A stretch of 64,000 nucleotides of DNA from NCBI RefSeq assembly GCF_002858675.1, contig NZ_PJZF01000002.1, positions 186,001 to 250,000 of the forward strand, in the 5' to 3' direction. Source of the stretch: Chimaeribacter californicus (GTDB lineage Bacteria > Pseudomonadota > Gammaproteobacteria > Enterobacterales > Enterobacteriaceae). Below are positions 43,638-54,781 of this stretch, one piece after another. The position numbers and the translations under genes were made by a program. Every line of letters begins with the position of its first letter. Position 1 is the first letter of the stretch. The notes below the pieces were generated by a model that had not been told where the DNA came from, did not search any database, and worked only from the letters and a program-made list of their open reading frames with translations.

Positions 43638-45269
43638 ATCCATCCGGTTAATTCACTCAGGAACAAGGCTGCTATCCGGCGAAAATATGCCGGCCCGAAA
43701 TCTTTTCAGACGCGCGTTTTTCTGCTGCTGCTGTTTACCTCGACCATCAGCCTTATGGTGATGACCGGCTATTTCAGCCGTATGGAAAAAGAGCGGCTGC
43801 ATTATCAGGTCGGTCAGCGCGCCCTGGTGCAGGCCCGGCAAATCGCCGCGATGCCCTCCATGGTGGAGGCGGTGGCGCAACAGGACACCGACGCCGTGAA
43901 AGCGCTGGCAACCCGGCTGCGTGCGCTGTCGGATGCCACCTACATCACCATCGGGGACAGCCACGGCGTGCGGCTGTTCCATGTGGATGAGGAGAAAATC
44001 GGCGCGCTGATGGAGGGCGGCGACAGCGGCCCGGCGCTGAAGGATGGCCGCAGTTATCTCTCGGAGCGGCGCGGCTCACTGGGTACGTCGCTGCGCGGCA
44101 AAGCCCCGGTGCGCACGGCAGATGGCCGGATCATCGGCATTGTGTCCGTGGGGTATACCCTGAGCCAGCTGGAGAGCTGGATGTGTTTGCAACGCAATAC
44201 GTTGCTGCTGCCGATGCTATTACTGCTGCTGTTTCTGCTGGTGTGCGCCTGGTGTTTTTCGCTGCATATCAAGCGGCAGATGCGCAGCCTGGAGCCGGAT
44301 GAACTGGCGCGGCTGCTGATTCAGCAGGAGGTGCTGTTCGAGTCGGTGTTTGAGGGGCTTATCGCCATTGACGCGGAAAACCGCATCATCGCCATTAATC
44401 AGGCAGCGCGGCGGATGCTGGGGCTGGTGCAGCCGGTGCATCTGCTGACTGGTGAGCCGGTTCAGGAGATTGTGCACCCCGGCAGTTTTTTTCTCGACTC
44501 ACCGGGGCAGGATAAAAAAGATGATATTGCCTCATTTAATAATGTGAAGGTGATTGCCAGCCGGATGGGCATTTGCATTAACGGTATCCCGCAGGGGGCG
44601 GTCATCAGTTTCCGTAATAAAGATGATATTAATACCCTGAGCCTGCAATTGAGCCAGATTCAGCAATATGCGGATAATTTACGCGCCATGCGCCACGAGC
44701 AAATTAATACCTTTTCCACCCTGGCCGGGCTGCTGCATATAAAAGCCTATGATGATGCGATGAACATGATTCAGGCGCAGTCTGAACGCCACCAGAAAAT
44801 AGTGGATTACGTGACGATGAATTTCCGGAATAACCCGCTGGCCGGGCTGTTAATCGGGAAATATTACCGCGCGCAGGAGCTGGGCATTGAACTCACGTTC
44901 GACCCCGGCTGCTATGTGGCGGAGTTGCCGGAGAGCCTGACGCACAATGAGTGGATCTCGATTGTCGGCAACCTGCTGGATAACGCCTTTATCGCCACCT
45001 TAAAGCAACCCGGCAGCCCGCGGGTGGTCGAGTTTTACCTCAATGCGCAGGGGGATGAGGTGGTGCTGGAAGTGGCGGATCACGGCTGCGGCATCCCGGA
45101 GGCGATCCGGGCGCGGATTTTCGAACGCGGCATTACCACCAGCACCTCCGGCGATCACGGCATCGGCCTGTGGCTGGTGGACAGTTATGTACGGCAGGCC
45201 GGAGGCACCATTTTCATTGATGACAACACCCCGGCCGGCACCATTTTTACCCTGACAATCCCGTGGTGA
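43638..45269 (+). CDS. citA: citrate sensor histidine kinase CitA (non-standard start)
   Basis: CitA senses external citrate and phosphorylates CitB. The first ATG in frame is 43755, but it falls within the first membrane helix (VFLLLLFTSTISLMVMTGYF). In-frame coding sequence extends upstream with no ATG, GTG or TTG. AAGGAG at 43625-43630 points to a start at ATC 43638, giving 543 residues. The periplasmic PAS domain shows RLFHV and RRGSLGTSLRGKAPV, matching the citrate-binding residues of Klebsiella CitA. Then come TM2, a cytosolic PAS domain, the phospho-acceptor MRHEQIN (H353 in this numbering), and the ATPase boxes NLLDNAF, ADHGCGIPE and GDHGIGLWLV. citB follows 11 bases later. Function is firm; the start is not. 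Confidence 0.85.
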   Translation: MHPVNSLRNKAAIRRKYAGPKSFQTRVFLLLLFTSTISLMVMTGYFSRMEKERLHYQVGQRALVQARQIAAMPSMVEAVAQQDTDAVKALATRLRALSDATYITIGDSHGVRLFHVDEEKIGALMEGGDSGPALKDGRSYLSERRGSLGTSLRGKAPVRTADGRIIGIVSVGYTLSQLESWMCLQRNTLLLPMLLLLLFLLVCAWCFSLHIKRQMRSLEPDELARLLIQQEVLFESVFEGLIAIDAENRIIAINQAARRMLGLVQPVHLLTGEPVQEIVHPGSFFLDSPGQDKKDDIASFNNVKVIASRMGICINGIPQGAVISFRNKDDINTLSLQLSQIQQYADNLRAMRHEQINTFSTLAGLLHIKAYDDAMNMIQAQSERHQKIVDYVTMNFRNNPLAGLLIGKYYRAQELGIELTFDPGCYVAELPESLTHNEWISIVGNLLDNAFIATLKQPGSPRVVEFYLNAQGDEVVLEVADHGCGIPEAIRARIFERGITTSTSGDHGIGLWLVDSYVRQAGGTIFIDDNTPAGTIFTLTIPW

Positions 45270-45280
45270 GAAGAGGATGA

Positions 45281-45970
45281 ATGATGACGATATTATCGCT
45301 GCTGATTGTTGAAGATGAGCCGCAACTGGCGGAACTGCTGGCGGATTACATCAAGCAAAATTTTAATTTTCATATTGTGAGCATCGCCGGCACGCTGAAT
45401 GAGGCGCGGATGATTACCCGGCGTTATAAACCCCACCTGATTCTGCTGGATAATTTCCTGCCCGACGGGCGCGGCATTGAGCTGATTAAACATCTGGTGA
45501 ATGAGAACAGCACCAGCCGCGTGGTGTTCATCACCGCCGACAATGACATGGACACCATCAGCGAGGCGATCCGCCTCGGGGTGTTTGACTACCTGATAAA
45601 GCCGGTGCATTACCAGCGGCTGCACCATACCCTGAGCCGCTTCAGCCGCTATGTCAGCTCGCTGCGCTCCAGCGAACAGGCCAGCCAGCAGCATGTGGAT
45701 GCGCTGTTTAATATGCAGTCACGCGAATGGGCTGAGGAAGCGCCCGCGCCGTTGCGCGGCATTGAGGGTAATACGCTGCAAAAAATCCGTGACCTCTTCA
45801 CCGGGGAGAGCAGCTACACCGCAGACAGCCTGGCGCGCCTGCTCGGCAGCAGCAAAACCACTGCCAGGCGCTATCTGGAGCATGGGGTGAAAGAGCGTTT
45901 CCTGGAGGCGGAAGTGGTGTATGGCCGGGTCGGCCGCCCGGAGCGGGTTTACCGCGCCCGCCGCGCCTGA
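45281..45970 (+). CDS. citB: citrate response regulator CitB
   Basis: 229 residues. The receiver domain (1-125) has the acidic pair in VEDEP, phospho-acceptor D57 in LILLDNFLPDG, and the lysine in YLIKPVHYQRL. A C-terminal helix-turn-helix, YTADSLARLLGSSKTTARRYLEH, is of the CitB/DcuR type. Phosphorylated CitB activates the divergent citC and citS promoters. ATG 45281 (or 45284) follows GAAGAGG. It is co-transcribed with citA and convergent with ispH. Confidence 0.95.
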   Translation: MMTILSLLIVEDEPQLAELLADYIKQNFNFHIVSIAGTLNEARMITRRYKPHLILLDNFLPDGRGIELIKHLVNENSTSRVVFITADNDMDTISEAIRLGVFDYLIKPVHYQRLHHTLSRFSRYVSSLRSSEQASQQHVDALFNMQSREWAEEAPAPLRGIEGNTLQKIRDLFTGESSYTADSLARLLGSSKTTARRYLEHGVKERFLEAEVVYGRVGRPERVYRARRA

Positions 45971-45979
45971 TACCGCCAT

Positions 45980-46007
45980 AAAAAAAGGGTCTGCCGAGGC
46001 AGACCCT
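45980..46007 (-). terminator. terminator of the ileS-lspA-fkpB-ispH unit
   Basis: AGGGTCTGCC (45986-45995) pairs with GGCAGACCCT (45998-46007). On the minus strand the stem is followed by a run of Ts (complement of 45980-45985), so it mainly ends ispH; on the plus strand no T-run follows. Confidence 0.8.
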
Positions 46008-46028
46008 GTAGAACGCAGCGGGGCAAGA

Positions 46029-46979
46029 TCAGTCGATCTGTTTGACATCCACCCGCAGCTCTTTCGGCACTTCAAACACAATGTTCTCTTCGCGGCCGCT
46101 CATCTCAATCGCCGCACCGCCGCCCAGCGCCTGCAGACGCTTGATCACATCCTGCACCAGCACGTCCGGCGCGGAGGCCCCGGCCGTAACGCCGATGCTC
46201 GCTGCGCCTTTCAGCCAGGCTTCCTGGATGTCGGCGGCGGAATCGACCAGATAGGCCTGTTTGCCCATGCGCTGTGCCAGCTCCGCCAGACGGTTGGAGT
46301 TGGAGGAGTTGCGTGACCCCACCACCAGCACCACGTCCGCCCCATCCGCCAGGTTGCGTACCGCTTCCTGCCGGTTGGTGGTGGCGTAGCAGATGTCATC
46401 CTTACGCGGCCCGACGATCTTCGGGAAACGCTCACGCAGGGCGTCAATCACGTCAGAGGTGTCATCCACCGACAGGGTGGTCTGCGTCATGAAGCAGAGG
46501 TTATCCTCGTTTTTCACTTGCAGGGTGAAGACATCCGCCGGGGATTCCACCAGGTACATGCCCCCTTCTGGGTTGCTGTACTGGCCCATGGTGCCTTCCA
46601 CTTCCGGGTGGCCGGCATGGCCGATCAGGATCGCTTCGGTGCCTTTACGGCTGGCGCGGGCCACTTCCATATGCACTTTGGTCACCAGCGGGCAGGTGGC
46701 GTCGAAGACCGTGAGGTCACGGCTGCGCGCTTCCGCCCGTACCGCCTGTGATACGCCGTGCGCGGAGAAGATCAGGATCGAGCCGTCCGGCACTTCGTCA
46801 ATCTGCTCAATAAACACCGCACCGCGGGCGCGCAGGCTGTCTACCACGTAACGGTTATGCACCACTTCGTGCCGCACGTAGATCGGCGCGCCGTAGATCT
46901 CCAGCGCACGCTCCACAATGCTGATGGCGCGGTCAACGCCCGCACAGAAACCGCGCGGGTTAGCCAGCAGGATTTGCAT
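46029..46979 (-). CDS. ispH: 4-hydroxy-3-methylbut-2-enyl diphosphate reductase IspH
   Basis: 316 residues, the E. coli length. This last MEP-pathway enzyme reduces HMBPP to IPP and DMAPP using a [4Fe-4S] cluster. The three cluster cysteines are C12 (NPRGFCAGV), C96 (DATCPLV) and one in [10 protein letters not shown] (C197 in E. coli). Start ATG 46979 overlaps the 3' end of fkpB by 20 bases; upstream open codons lie inside fkpB. Confidence 0.97.
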   Translation of the reverse strand: MQILLANPRGFCAGVDRAISIVERALEIYGAPIYVRHEVVHNRYVVDSLRARGAVFIEQIDEVPDGSILIFSAHGVSQAVRAEARSRDLTVFDATCPLVTKVHMEVARASRKGTEAILIGHAGHPEVEGTMGQYSNPEGGMYLVESPADVFTLQVKNEDNLCFMTQTTLSVDDTSDVIDALRERFPKIVGPRKDDICYATTNRQEAVRNLADGADVVLVVGSRNSSNSNRLAELAQRMGKQAYLVDSAADIQEAWLKGAASIGVTAGASAPDVLVQDVIKRLQALGGGAAIEMSGREENIVFEVPKELRVDVKQID

Positions 46980-47430
46980 TATTGGCCTCCAGATTCGGGT
47001 CAATCTCCAGCACTTCCAGATCAAAGCTGATGTGCTGGCCGGCCAGCGGGTGGTTGAAATCGACGGTGATCGACTCCTCCGCCACCTCACGCACCACGCC
47101 CGGCATTTCACTGCCGTCCATCGCGTTGAACATCATAATGGTGCCCACTTCCGGGATGCCGGTTTCGATGAAGTCACGGCGGGAAAAGAACTGGATCAGA
47201 TCCGGGCTTTTCTGGCCGAACGCCGACTCCGGCGACAGGGTAAAGGCGCGCTTCTCGCCGACCTGAAGGCCCAGCAGATGCGCTTCCAGATCGTCAGAGA
47301 GGCTGCCGTCGCCCAGGCGGAACAGCGCCGGTTTGCCGTTGCCGCGGGTGGATTCCGCCACTGAGCCATCTTCCAGCGTCAGGGTAAAATGCACCAGCAC
47401 GGCGCTGTCAGGTTGAACATGGTCTGCCAT
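46960..47430 (-). CDS. fkpB: FKBP-type peptidyl-prolyl isomerase FkpB (SlpA)
   Basis: 156 residues (E. coli 149). It is a SlyD-like FKBP with an inserted chaperone flap (about residues 75-125). [20 protein letters not shown] opens the domain, and [21 protein letters not shown] closes it. The last residues NNANPAG extend past the E. coli end and overlap ispH. Three bases separate it from lspA. Confidence 0.95.
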   Translation of the reverse strand: MADHVQPDSAVLVHFTLTLEDGSVAESTRGNGKPALFRLGDGSLSDDLEAHLLGLQVGEKRAFTLSPESAFGQKSPDLIQFFSRRDFIETGIPEVGTIMMFNAMDGSEMPGVVREVAEESITVDFNHPLAGQHISFDLEVLEIDPNLEANNANPAG

Positions 47431-47433
47431 CAG

Positions 47434-47949
47434 TTACCCCTTGTTTCCGGCCGCAGCCTTGTCATTGGTGCCGGGGGCGATGAAGCCCTCCAGCACCACC
47501 AGTGCCGCGCCGACACAAATGGCGGTGTCAGCGATGTTGAAGGTCGCGAAGTGCCAGTTGCCGATGTAGAAGTCAACGAAGTCCACCACAAAGCCGTGCC
47601 ACATGCGATCAAACAGGTTGCCCAACGCCCCGCCGATAATCAGCGCGTAGGCGCTGTTGGCGATTTTCTTCTGTGCGCTGCTGCGGAACATCATCACCAG
47701 CAGGGCCAGCGCGATGGCAATCGCAATACCCGCGAAGAACCAGCGCTGCCAGCCGCCTTTGTCCGCCAGGAAACTGAACGCCGCGCCATAGTTGCGCGCG
47801 TAGTGCAGGTTCAGGAACGGAAACAGCGGCTGCGTTTCGCCCAGCATGAAATGGTTCACAATCCACTGCTTGCTGCCGAGGTCAACGATTAATACCACAA
47901 TCGTCAGCCACAGCCAGCGCAGTCCGGTTGAAAATAACGGTTTACGCAT
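47434..47949 (-). CDS. lspA: lipoprotein signal peptidase LspA
   Basis: 171 residues (E. coli 164). This inner-membrane aspartyl protease cuts prolipoprotein signal peptides after diacylglycerol addition; globomycin inhibits it. Four membrane helices are evident. The catalytic aspartates lie in [10 protein letters not shown] and [11 protein letters not shown], and NYGAAFSFL is conserved. Its ATG overlaps the ileS stop by one base. Confidence 0.96.
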   Translation of the reverse strand: MRKPLFSTGLRWLWLTIVVLIVDLGSKQWIVNHFMLGETQPLFPFLNLHYARNYGAAFSFLADKGGWQRWFFAGIAIAIALALLVMMFRSSAQKKIANSAYALIIGGALGNLFDRMWHGFVVDFVDFYIGNWHFATFNIADTAICVGAALVVLEGFIAPGTNDKAAAGNKG

Positions 47950-50765
47950 CAGGCAAATTTACGCTCTTCGCCGTTACCGGCTACGTTGGTATAGCAGCGA
48001 CCGCAGATCTCTGCGTGCTCCGGGTTCTGGCCTACATCGGTGGTGAAGTGCCAACAGCGCGGGCATTTCTCGCCGTCGGCTTTCGCCAGGCCGATTTTCA
48101 GCCCTTTGAGCTGCTCGCTGGCCTGTGCATCGGCCGGGGCCTCCGCCAGCGGTGCCACGGTGGCCGCCGAGGTCAGCAACACAAAGCGCAGTTCCGCGCC
48201 CAGGCTGTGCAGTTTCGCCGCCAGGTCGCTGTCTGCGTAGAGTGTGACTGCCGCTTCCAGCGAGCCGCCGAGGCGTTTGTCCGCACGGGCCTGCTCAATC
48301 ACTTTGTTCACTTCGCCGCGCACTTTCAGCAGCTCGGCCCAGAAGGCGTCGCTCATCGGCTCGGCGTCGTCCAGCCCGAACAGGCCGCTGAACCACTCTT
48401 CGGTGAACACGTATTGCGCGCGTTTGCCCGGCAGGTAGCCCCAGATCTCATCCGCAGTAAAGGACATGATCGGTGCCATCCAGCGCACCAGCGCTTCCAC
48501 GATGAAGAAGAGCGCGGTCTGGCAGCTGCGGCGCGCCACGCTGTCGCTTTTCGCGGTGTACTGGCGGTCTTTGATGATGTCGAGGTAGAACGACCCCATC
48601 TCCACCGAGCAGAACTGCATCAGACGCTGCACCACTTCGTGGAAATCGTAACGGGCGTACGCCTGTTCGATATCCTGCTGCGCGGCCAGCGCACGGCCCA
48701 CGGCCCAGCGGTCCAACACCACCATCTCTTCCGGGCTGACCATGTCCGTTTCCGGGTTGAAGCCGTTCAGGTTCGCCAGCAGGAAGCGGGCGGTGTTACG
48801 GATGCGGCGGTAGGAATCCGCTGCGCGCTTCAGGATTTCGTCGGAAACCGCGATTTCACCGGTGTAATCGGTAGAGGCCACCCACAGGCGCAGAATGTCG
48901 CCACCCAGCTTGTTCATCACGTCCTGCGGGGAGACGGTGTTACCGATGGACTTGGACATCTTGCGGCCCTGTCCATCCACGGTGAAGCCGTGGGTCAGCA
49001 CCTCTTTGTACGGCGCTTTGCCTTTCATCGCGGTGGAGATCATCAGCGACGACATAAACCAGCCGCGGTGCTGGTCAGAGCCTTCCAGGTACATGTCCGG
49101 CGTGTGGCCGTCAAATTCCGGACGGGCATCCACCACGGAGAAGCTGGTGGAGCCGGAGTCAAACCAGACGTCCAGCGTGTCCGGCACTTTCACGTAGTCA
49201 GCGGCGTCGTCACCCAGCAGTTCGGCCGGGTCAAGATCCCACCATGCCTGGATGCCGTTCTCTTCAACGCGTTTCGCCACCTCTTCCATCAGCTCAATGG
49301 TGCGCGGGTGCAGCACTTCCGTCTCTTTATGGACGAACAGCGACATCGGCACGCCCCAGGTGCGCTGGCGGGAGATACACCAGTCCGGGCGGTTGGCGAC
49401 CATGTTTTCGATACGCGCCTGGCCCCAGTCCGGGATCCACTGCACGCCTTTGATTTCGCTCAGTGACTGCTTACGCAGGCCATGCTGGTCCATGCTGATG
49501 AACCATTGCGGCGTGGCGCGGAAGATGATCGGCGTTTTGTGACGCCAGCAGCACGGGTAGCTGTGGGTCAGTTTCTCAACGTGCAGCAGGGCGCCCTGCT
49601 CACGCAGCAGGTTCACAATCACATCGTTGGCTTTGAAGACGAACAGGCCATCCAGCGTCGGGTAGGTGCCCGGCAGGTAGCAGCCGTTCGGGCCGACCGG
49701 GTTGGCCACTTCCAGGCCATATTTCTGGCCGATCACGTAGTCATCCGGGCCGTGGCCGGGCGCGGTGTGTACCGCACCGGTACCGGCGTCCAGCGTGACG
49801 TGATCGCCCAGGATCGCCGGCACGTCAAAGCCCAGGAACGGGTGCTGGAAGCGCAGCAGCTCCAGAGCCGCTCCTTTGCATTCGCCCAGCACCGTCCACT
49901 CGGTGATGCCGGCACGCTTCATCACGCTCTCTACCAGATCGGTCGCCAGGATCAGGCAACGCCCTTCCACCTGCACCAGCTGGTAGGCGAACTCCGGGTT
50001 CAGGGAGATCGCGCGGTTGGCCGGCATGGTCCACGGAGTGGTCGTCCAGATAACCAGCGCAATCGGGCCGTTGAACTGCGTGACGCCGAATTTGGCGGCC
50101 ACGCCTGCGGCGTCGGTGGCGTTGAACATCACATCAATCGACGGCGAAGTTTTGTCGTAATACTCGACTTCTGCTTCCGCAAGCGAAGATCCGCAGTCAG
50201 TACACCAGTGCACCGGCTTTGCGCCTTTGTGCAGGTGGCCGTTGGCGATGATTTTACCCAGCGCACGGATGATGTTGGCTTCGGTGCCGAAGTCCATGGT
50301 CAGGTAGGGGCGATCCCAGTCGCCCAGCACGCCGAGGCGGATGAAATCCGCTTTCTGGCCGGCCACCTGCTCAGCAGCATATTTCCGGCACGCTTCACGG
50401 AATTCGGCCGCGGTGACTTTCTCACCCGGCTTGCCGATCAGCTGCTCGACTTTCAGTTCGATTGGCAGGCCGTGGCAGTCCCAGCCCGGTACATACGGCG
50501 AGTCATAACCGGCCATCCCTTTCGACTTGATAATAATGTCTTTGAGAATTTTGTTAACCGAGTGACCAATATGAATGCTGCCGTTCGCATACGGAGGGCC
50601 GTCATGCAGGATAAAGGTTTTTTTGCCCTTTTTGGCAGTACGAATCATCCCGTACAGATCCTGCTCATACCAGCGTTGCAGCATGCCAGGCTCGCGCTTG
50701 GCGAGATCGCCGCGCATCGGGAACCCTGTTTCCGGCAAATTCAGGGTATTTTTGTAGTCACTCAT
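47949..50765 (-). CDS. ileS: isoleucyl-tRNA synthetase IleS
   Basis: 938 residues, the E. coli length. It charges tRNA-Ile and edits misactivated valine. HIGH-type motif [15 protein letters not shown] is in the first 70 residues, and KMSKS is at 602-606, as in E. coli. A C-terminal zinc site appears as CPRCWH and CGRCYT. Together with lspA, fkpB and ispH it forms the classic ribF-ileS-lspA unit, 32 bases after ribF. Confidence 0.98.
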   Translation of the reverse strand: MSDYKNTLNLPETGFPMRGDLAKREPGMLQRWYEQDLYGMIRTAKKGKKTFILHDGPPYANGSIHIGHSVNKILKDIIIKSKGMAGYDSPYVPGWDCHGLPIELKVEQLIGKPGEKVTAAEFREACRKYAAEQVAGQKADFIRLGVLGDWDRPYLTMDFGTEANIIRALGKIIANGHLHKGAKPVHWCTDCGSSLAEAEVEYYDKTSPSIDVMFNATDAAGVAAKFGVTQFNGPIALVIWTTTPWTMPANRAISLNPEFAYQLVQVEGRCLILATDLVESVMKRAGITEWTVLGECKGAALELLRFQHPFLGFDVPAILGDHVTLDAGTGAVHTAPGHGPDDYVIGQKYGLEVANPVGPNGCYLPGTYPTLDGLFVFKANDVIVNLLREQGALLHVEKLTHSYPCCWRHKTPIIFRATPQWFISMDQHGLRKQSLSEIKGVQWIPDWGQARIENMVANRPDWCISRQRTWGVPMSLFVHKETEVLHPRTIELMEEVAKRVEENGIQAWWDLDPAELLGDDAADYVKVPDTLDVWFDSGSTSFSVVDARPEFDGHTPDMYLEGSDQHRGWFMSSLMISTAMKGKAPYKEVLTHGFTVDGQGRKMSKSIGNTVSPQDVMNKLGGDILRLWVASTDYTGEIAVSDEILKRAADSYRRIRNTARFLLANLNGFNPETDMVSPEEMVVLDRWAVGRALAAQQDIEQAYARYDFHEVVQRLMQFCSVEMGSFYLDIIKDRQYTAKSDSVARRSCQTALFFIVEALVRWMAPIMSFTADEIWGYLPGKRAQYVFTEEWFSGLFGLDDAEPMSDAFWAELLKVRGEVNKVIEQARADKRLGGSLEAAVTLYADSDLAAKLHSLGAELRFVLLTSAATVAPLAEAPADAQASEQLKGLKIGLAKADGEKCPRCWHFTTDVGQNPEHAEICGRCYTNVAGNGEERKFA

Positions 50766-50797
50766 CAGATTCTCGGTTCCGTTTTCGGCAAGAGAGG

Positions 50798-51736
50798 TTA
50801 AACCGGTGCCTTCAGCCCGAAATATTTCCGGGTAGTCACCACATCGTTGGCGATCTGCTGTTTCAATGCATCAAGTGAAGCAAACCGCTGTTCATTACGC
50901 ACTTTGGCGCTCAGCACCACTTCTATATGGCGCCCATATAAGTTCATTGCAACGTCCAGCAGGTGAACTTCCAGCTGCTGGCGCACGCCCGACACCGTGG
51001 GGCGGGTGCCGATATTGGCGACGCCGGGCAGCGGGGATGGCCCCAGGCCATGCACCTGCACCGCGTACACGCCGTTAACCGGGGCCACCCGCCGCTTCAG
51101 CGGCAGGTTAGCCGTGGGGAAGCCAATCGTCCGGCCCAGGGCATCACCATGCACCACCCGGCCGGAGATGCTGTAAGGGTGGCCAAGCAGGCGCTCTGCC
51201 AGCCCCAGATCATCATTTTTCAACGCGGTACGGATGGCCGTGCTGCTGATGCGCAGGCCGCCCTCATGGAAGGTCGGCGTACTTTGGACGGTAAAGCCGA
51301 ATTCCGCCCCGGCTTTCTGCAACAGGGTGAAATCCCCCTGGCGGCCTGCCCCGAAGCGGAAATCATCGCCCACGGTCAGGAACTTCACCCCCAGCTTTTC
51401 AATCAGCAACTGGGCGACAAACGCCTGGGCGCTCATGGCGGCAAAACGCGGGTCAAACCGCACACAGAGCAGGTAATCCACCCCGGCCTCCGCCAGATAG
51501 CGGGCTTTGTCACGCAGGCGGGTCAACCGCGCCGGGGCTTTTTCCGCTGCAAATAACTCCTGCGGTTGCGGTTCAAACACCATGACCATGACCGGCAGCC
51601 CCAGCCGCCCGCCTTCATATTTCAACTGCTCCAGCAACGCCCGGTGGCCACGGTGCACGCCGTCAAAATTACCAATAGTGAGCACGCAACCGTGGTGGCG
51701 CGCCCGAAGATTGTAAATGCCGCGAATAAGCTCCAT
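50798..51736 (-). CDS. ribF: bifunctional riboflavin kinase / FAD synthetase RibF
   Basis: 312 residues (E. coli 313). The N-terminal adenylyltransferase domain (1-185) has [17 protein letters not shown] with its HxGH-type site. The C-terminal kinase domain (from about 186) has [15 protein letters not shown]. It makes FMN, then FAD. ATG follows GAGCCTG weakly. It is the first gene of the ribF-ileS-lspA-fkpB-ispH unit and divergent from rpsT. Confidence 0.97.
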   Translation of the reverse strand: MELIRGIYNLRARHHGCVLTIGNFDGVHRGHRALLEQLKYEGGRLGLPVMVMVFEPQPQELFAAEKAPARLTRLRDKARYLAEAGVDYLLCVRFDPRFAAMSAQAFVAQLLIEKLGVKFLTVGDDFRFGAGRQGDFTLLQKAGAEFGFTVQSTPTFHEGGLRISSTAIRTALKNDDLGLAERLLGHPYSISGRVVHGDALGRTIGFPTANLPLKRRVAPVNGVYAVQVHGLGPSPLPGVANIGTRPTVSGVRQQLEVHLLDVAMNLYGRHIEVVLSAKVRNEQRFASLDALKQQIANDVVTTRKYFGLKAPV

Positions 51737-52058
51737 AGCAGGCTCAAGAGAGTGGAAATCGGCGGATTATACCTTGTACAGCCTTTAAGGTTAACCCGCG
51801 ATTGGGGGTTTAGTATGATGTCCTACCATACCGGAGTTATGCAGGCGGTAAAATCCTTTTGCAGCCGCCTGCCGGCAGGTTGCCGGCGGGTGACTGAATG
51901 TAAACAACCGGTTAGCGCCTTTTCTCAATCCTTTCTGTACCCGCTGGCGAATTTTCGTGGGAAAGGCTGTATTCCCTGGGACGAAGCTGTTAAAATCCTG
52001 CGCCATCACAACGTAACAAGTGCCGGCCGTACAAACGGCGCTTATTTGCACAAATCCA

Positions 52059-52087
52059 TTGACAAAAGAAGGCTAAAAGGGCATATT
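52059..52087 (+). promoter_or_regulatory. rpsT promoter P2
   Basis: TTGACA (52059-52064) - 17 bp - CATATT (52082-52087) is followed by a leader of about 40 bases to the TTG start. The stretch closely resembles, from memory, the strong proximal rpsT promoter of E. coli. A weaker upstream -10 (TAAAAT, 51991-51996) may be P1. The rest of the 398-bp ribF-rpsT gap holds no gene that I can support. Confidence 0.75.
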
Positions 52088-52134
52088 CCTCGGCCTTTGA
52101 ATTGTCCTCAATAGAATATTTTGGGAGTTGGACC

Positions 52135-52398
52135 TTGGCTAATATCAAATCAGCTAAGAAACGCGCCGTACAGTCAGAGAAGCGTCGCAAGCATAATGCA
52201 AGCCGTCGCTCTATGATGCGTACCTTCATCAAGAAGGTATACGCGGCTATCGCCACTGGCGATAAAGAAACTGCACTGAAAGCATTTAACGAAATGCAAC
52301 CACTTGTGGACCGTCAGGCCTCCAAAGGTCTGATCCACAAAAACAAAGCTGCGCGTCATAAGTCAAACCTGACTGCGCAAATCAACGCAATGCAATAA
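52135..52398 (+). CDS. rpsT: 30S ribosomal protein S20
   Basis: 87 residues, [20 protein letters not shown] at the start, rich in Lys/Arg. S20 binds 16S rRNA early in 30S assembly. The start is TTG 52135, as in E. coli, with GGGAG upstream; the rare start codon is part of the known S20 autoregulation. The frame is open further upstream, but that region is the leader. It is a single-gene unit with a strong terminator. Confidence 0.98.
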   Translation: MANIKSAKKRAVQSEKRRKHNASRRSMMRTFIKKVYAAIATGDKETALKAFNEMQPLVDRQASKGLIHKNKAARHKSNLTAQINAMQ

Positions 52399-52422
52399 TC
52401 GCATTACGCTGTTTGCTTTGTT

Positions 52423-52450
52423 AAAAAAACCGGCTCAGGCCGGTTTTTTT
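52423..52450. terminator. terminator shared by rpsT and nhaR
   Basis: Seven As, then ACCGGC (stem) with TCAG loop and GCCGGT followed by seven Ts. The A- and T-runs flank a GC stem, so it works in both directions. It overlaps the last bases of nhaR. Confidence 0.92.
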
Positions 52451-53390
52451 ACGCCTGCGATTTCCCTTCCGCCATGGGTTCGCGTTGTATCTCCTGGGCG
52501 CTGAACAGCCCGGAGAAATCCGTGTGGCAGATGCGCTGCACCGCCGGGTGCTGAATCATCCGTTCGGCAAAAATCACGTAATACTTCTCTTTGACGGAAT
52601 CAACCTGCCCCACCTGGTGCACCCGCATCAGCCCCTGCATCTCGGCTGCATAGAGCGCCGGCGCGACAAAAATCGCATTGTTATGCTGGCCAAACGCGGC
52701 CATCAGCGCGGCATCATCAAACTCACCCAATATTTCCGGCTGAATGCCCTGCGAGCTGAACCAGTTGAGCAGCGTGCGCCCCAGCATCGAACGGCGGCCG
52801 GGAATTAAGAGCTTACGGTGGCGCAGGCACTCAGGAAAAGGTTGCTCCGGCAGCGGGGCACCGCAATAGAAACCGACTGCGCACTCCCCCAGCTTCACCG
52901 AAAACAGCCCCGCCTGCTGGCTGGAGTCCACCGGGCAATCCGAGAGGATCATGTCCAGTTTGTGCTGGCTCAGTTGCTCCAGCAGCAACTCATGGGTGGA
53001 TTCATAACAGCGCAGATGAATCTGCCCCTCCTCCGCCACCGCCGTTTCCAGCACCCGGCTCACCAGCCGCTTAGAGAGTGCATCAGCCACGCCGACATCA
53101 AACAGCAGGCTCGACTCTTTGCGGTAGTTGACGATATCCAGCATCTCCTGGCTGAGCATAAACATCTTATCCGCGTAGCGGAACACCAGTTGCCCCAGTT
53201 CAGACGGCACCAGCCCGCGCCCCTGGCGTTTGAACAACTTGCCGTCCAGCCGCTCCTCCAGCGCCTTGATCTGGCCGGTGATAGTCTGGGGGGTCAGAAA
53301 CAGCGCATCAGCCGCGCCGGAAACCGACCCGGCTTTGCAGACATGCCAGAAGTAGTAGAGATGGTTAAAGTTAAGATGAGACATACGCAT
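52449..53390 (-). CDS. nhaR: LysR-family activator of nhaA, NhaR
   Basis: 313 residues (E. coli 301). NhaR activates nhaA when Na+ rises. The N-terminal winged helix (1-65) reads [20 protein letters not shown] then [17 protein letters not shown], very close to E. coli. The effector domain keeps [19 protein letters not shown]. The E. coli start is MSMSH and here MRMSH, so 53390 is used. It follows nhaA in the same direction, 64 bp apart. Confidence 0.95.
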   Translation of the reverse strand: MRMSHLNFNHLYYFWHVCKAGSVSGAADALFLTPQTITGQIKALEERLDGKLFKRQGRGLVPSELGQLVFRYADKMFMLSQEMLDIVNYRKESSLLFDVGVADALSKRLVSRVLETAVAEEGQIHLRCYESTHELLLEQLSQHKLDMILSDCPVDSSQQAGLFSVKLGECAVGFYCGAPLPEQPFPECLRHRKLLIPGRRSMLGRTLLNWFSSQGIQPEILGEFDDAALMAAFGQHNNAIFVAPALYAAEMQGLMRVHQVGQVDSVKEKYYVIFAERMIQHPAVQRICHTDFSGLFSAQEIQREPMAEGKSQA

Positions 53391-53454
53391 GATAGAGCCT
53401 CACAACCGGCAGACGCTCCAGTCTGCCGGATAATGGCCCGGACGCGCGAGCGCG

Positions 53455-54636
53455 TCAGGCGGGGCGTTTGGCCGGCAGCACCCGGCTCAGGGCCAGGTAG
53501 CCGAAGCAGGCCGCCAGCAGGGAGCCGCTGAGAATGCCCAGTTTGGCATAGTTAATCAGCGCGGGATCGTCATGGCCGAACGCCAGCCCGGCAATAAAGA
53601 TCGACATGGTAAAGCCGATGCCGCACAACACTGACACCGCGCTGATATGTTTAAACGTCACTCTGTCCGGCAAGTGGGCGATACCTGCTTTTACGGCCAG
53701 CCAGCAGATCAGCGTGATCCCCAGCGGCTTACCGATAAACAACCCGGCGATGATGCCGAGCGGCAAATCGGACAGCAGCCCCGCCACCGATACCGCACCG
53801 AGGTAGATCCCGGCATTGGCGAACGCGAACAGCGGCAGGATCAGGCGCGCCACCCACGGGTGCAACTGATGCTCCAGCTCGCGCAGCGGGGAGAACTTGT
53901 GGCCGCGGTTAAGCGGGATCAGGAAACCGGTTATCACCCCCGCCAGCGTGGCATGAATACCCGACTGTAAAATACAGACCCACAATACCGCGCCCAGCAG
54001 CAGATAGAGCGTGCGCGAGTTAACGCCGCGCCAGTTCATCACCGCCATCACCAGGATGGTCAACGCCGCCCCGGCTAGTGCGGTCAGGGAGAGGTGGGAG
54101 GTGTAGAACAGGGCGATAATCACGATCGCCCCCAGATCGTCGATGATCGCCAGCGCCAGCAAAAAGGCTTTCAGGCTGGCCGGTACGCGGCTGCCGAGCA
54201 GCGCCATCACCCCGACGGCAAACGCAATATCGGTGGCGGCCGGAATCGCCCAGCCTACGCGCGTGACCTCATCGCCGGCATTAAATAACAAATAGATTAA
54301 TGATGGAGCAATCATCCCGCCCAACGCGGCAATCACCGGGAAAAGGGCTTTATTTAAGCCCGCCAACGAGCCTTCCATTAATTCGCGTTTTACTTCCAGC
54401 CCCACTAGCAGGAAGAAAATCGCCATCAGGGCATCGTTAATCCACCAGAGTGACGAATGACTCAGATCATAACCGGCCAGATGCAGCGGTAAGGGGGTAT
54501 TGATCAACCATAAATAGGTCTCATGCAACGGCGAGTTTGCCATGATGAGCGCGATAATAGCCGCCACAATCAGCACAATGCCGCCGGAGGCTTCCATGTT
54601 GAAAAAATGCCTGATGGTGTTACGCACGAATGCCAT
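53455..54636 (-). CDS. nhaA: Na+/H+ antiporter NhaA
   Basis: 393 residues (E. coli 388). It exports one Na+ for two H+ and guards pH and Na+ balance. The essential aspartates are D136 in [11 protein letters not shown] and D166-D167 in AIIDDLGAI, equivalent to E. coli D133, D163, D164. Twelve helices are expected. ATG follows AAGGAT. With a Na+-coupled citrate importer in the same window, Na+ handling is a shared theme, though the genes are not linked in an operon. Confidence 0.97.
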   Translation of the reverse strand: MAFVRNTIRHFFNMEASGGIVLIVAAIIALIMANSPLHETYLWLINTPLPLHLAGYDLSHSSLWWINDALMAIFFLLVGLEVKRELMEGSLAGLNKALFPVIAALGGMIAPSLIYLLFNAGDEVTRVGWAIPAATDIAFAVGVMALLGSRVPASLKAFLLALAIIDDLGAIVIIALFYTSHLSLTALAGAALTILVMAVMNWRGVNSRTLYLLLGAVLWVCILQSGIHATLAGVITGFLIPLNRGHKFSPLRELEHQLHPWVARLILPLFAFANAGIYLGAVSVAGLLSDLPLGIIAGLFIGKPLGITLICWLAVKAGIAHLPDRVTFKHISAVSVLCGIGFTMSIFIAGLAFGHDDPALINYAKLGILSGSLLAACFGYLALSRVLPAKRPA

Positions 54637-54781
54637 CCTTTATATTTATAATCAGGTTAAACCGGGAGTCTAAAGGTTACGCATTTCCACTTATCGTTAA
54701 AAGCAGCTTTTTAGACATCTTTGATTCGGGATAACCGAAGTAAATAAATAAACAAAAGGCGGGCGGGGTGACATAACAGAT

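Noticed and set aside
43687-43761. ATG at 43687 as start of citA
   Set aside because: It is in another frame and stops after 24 codons.
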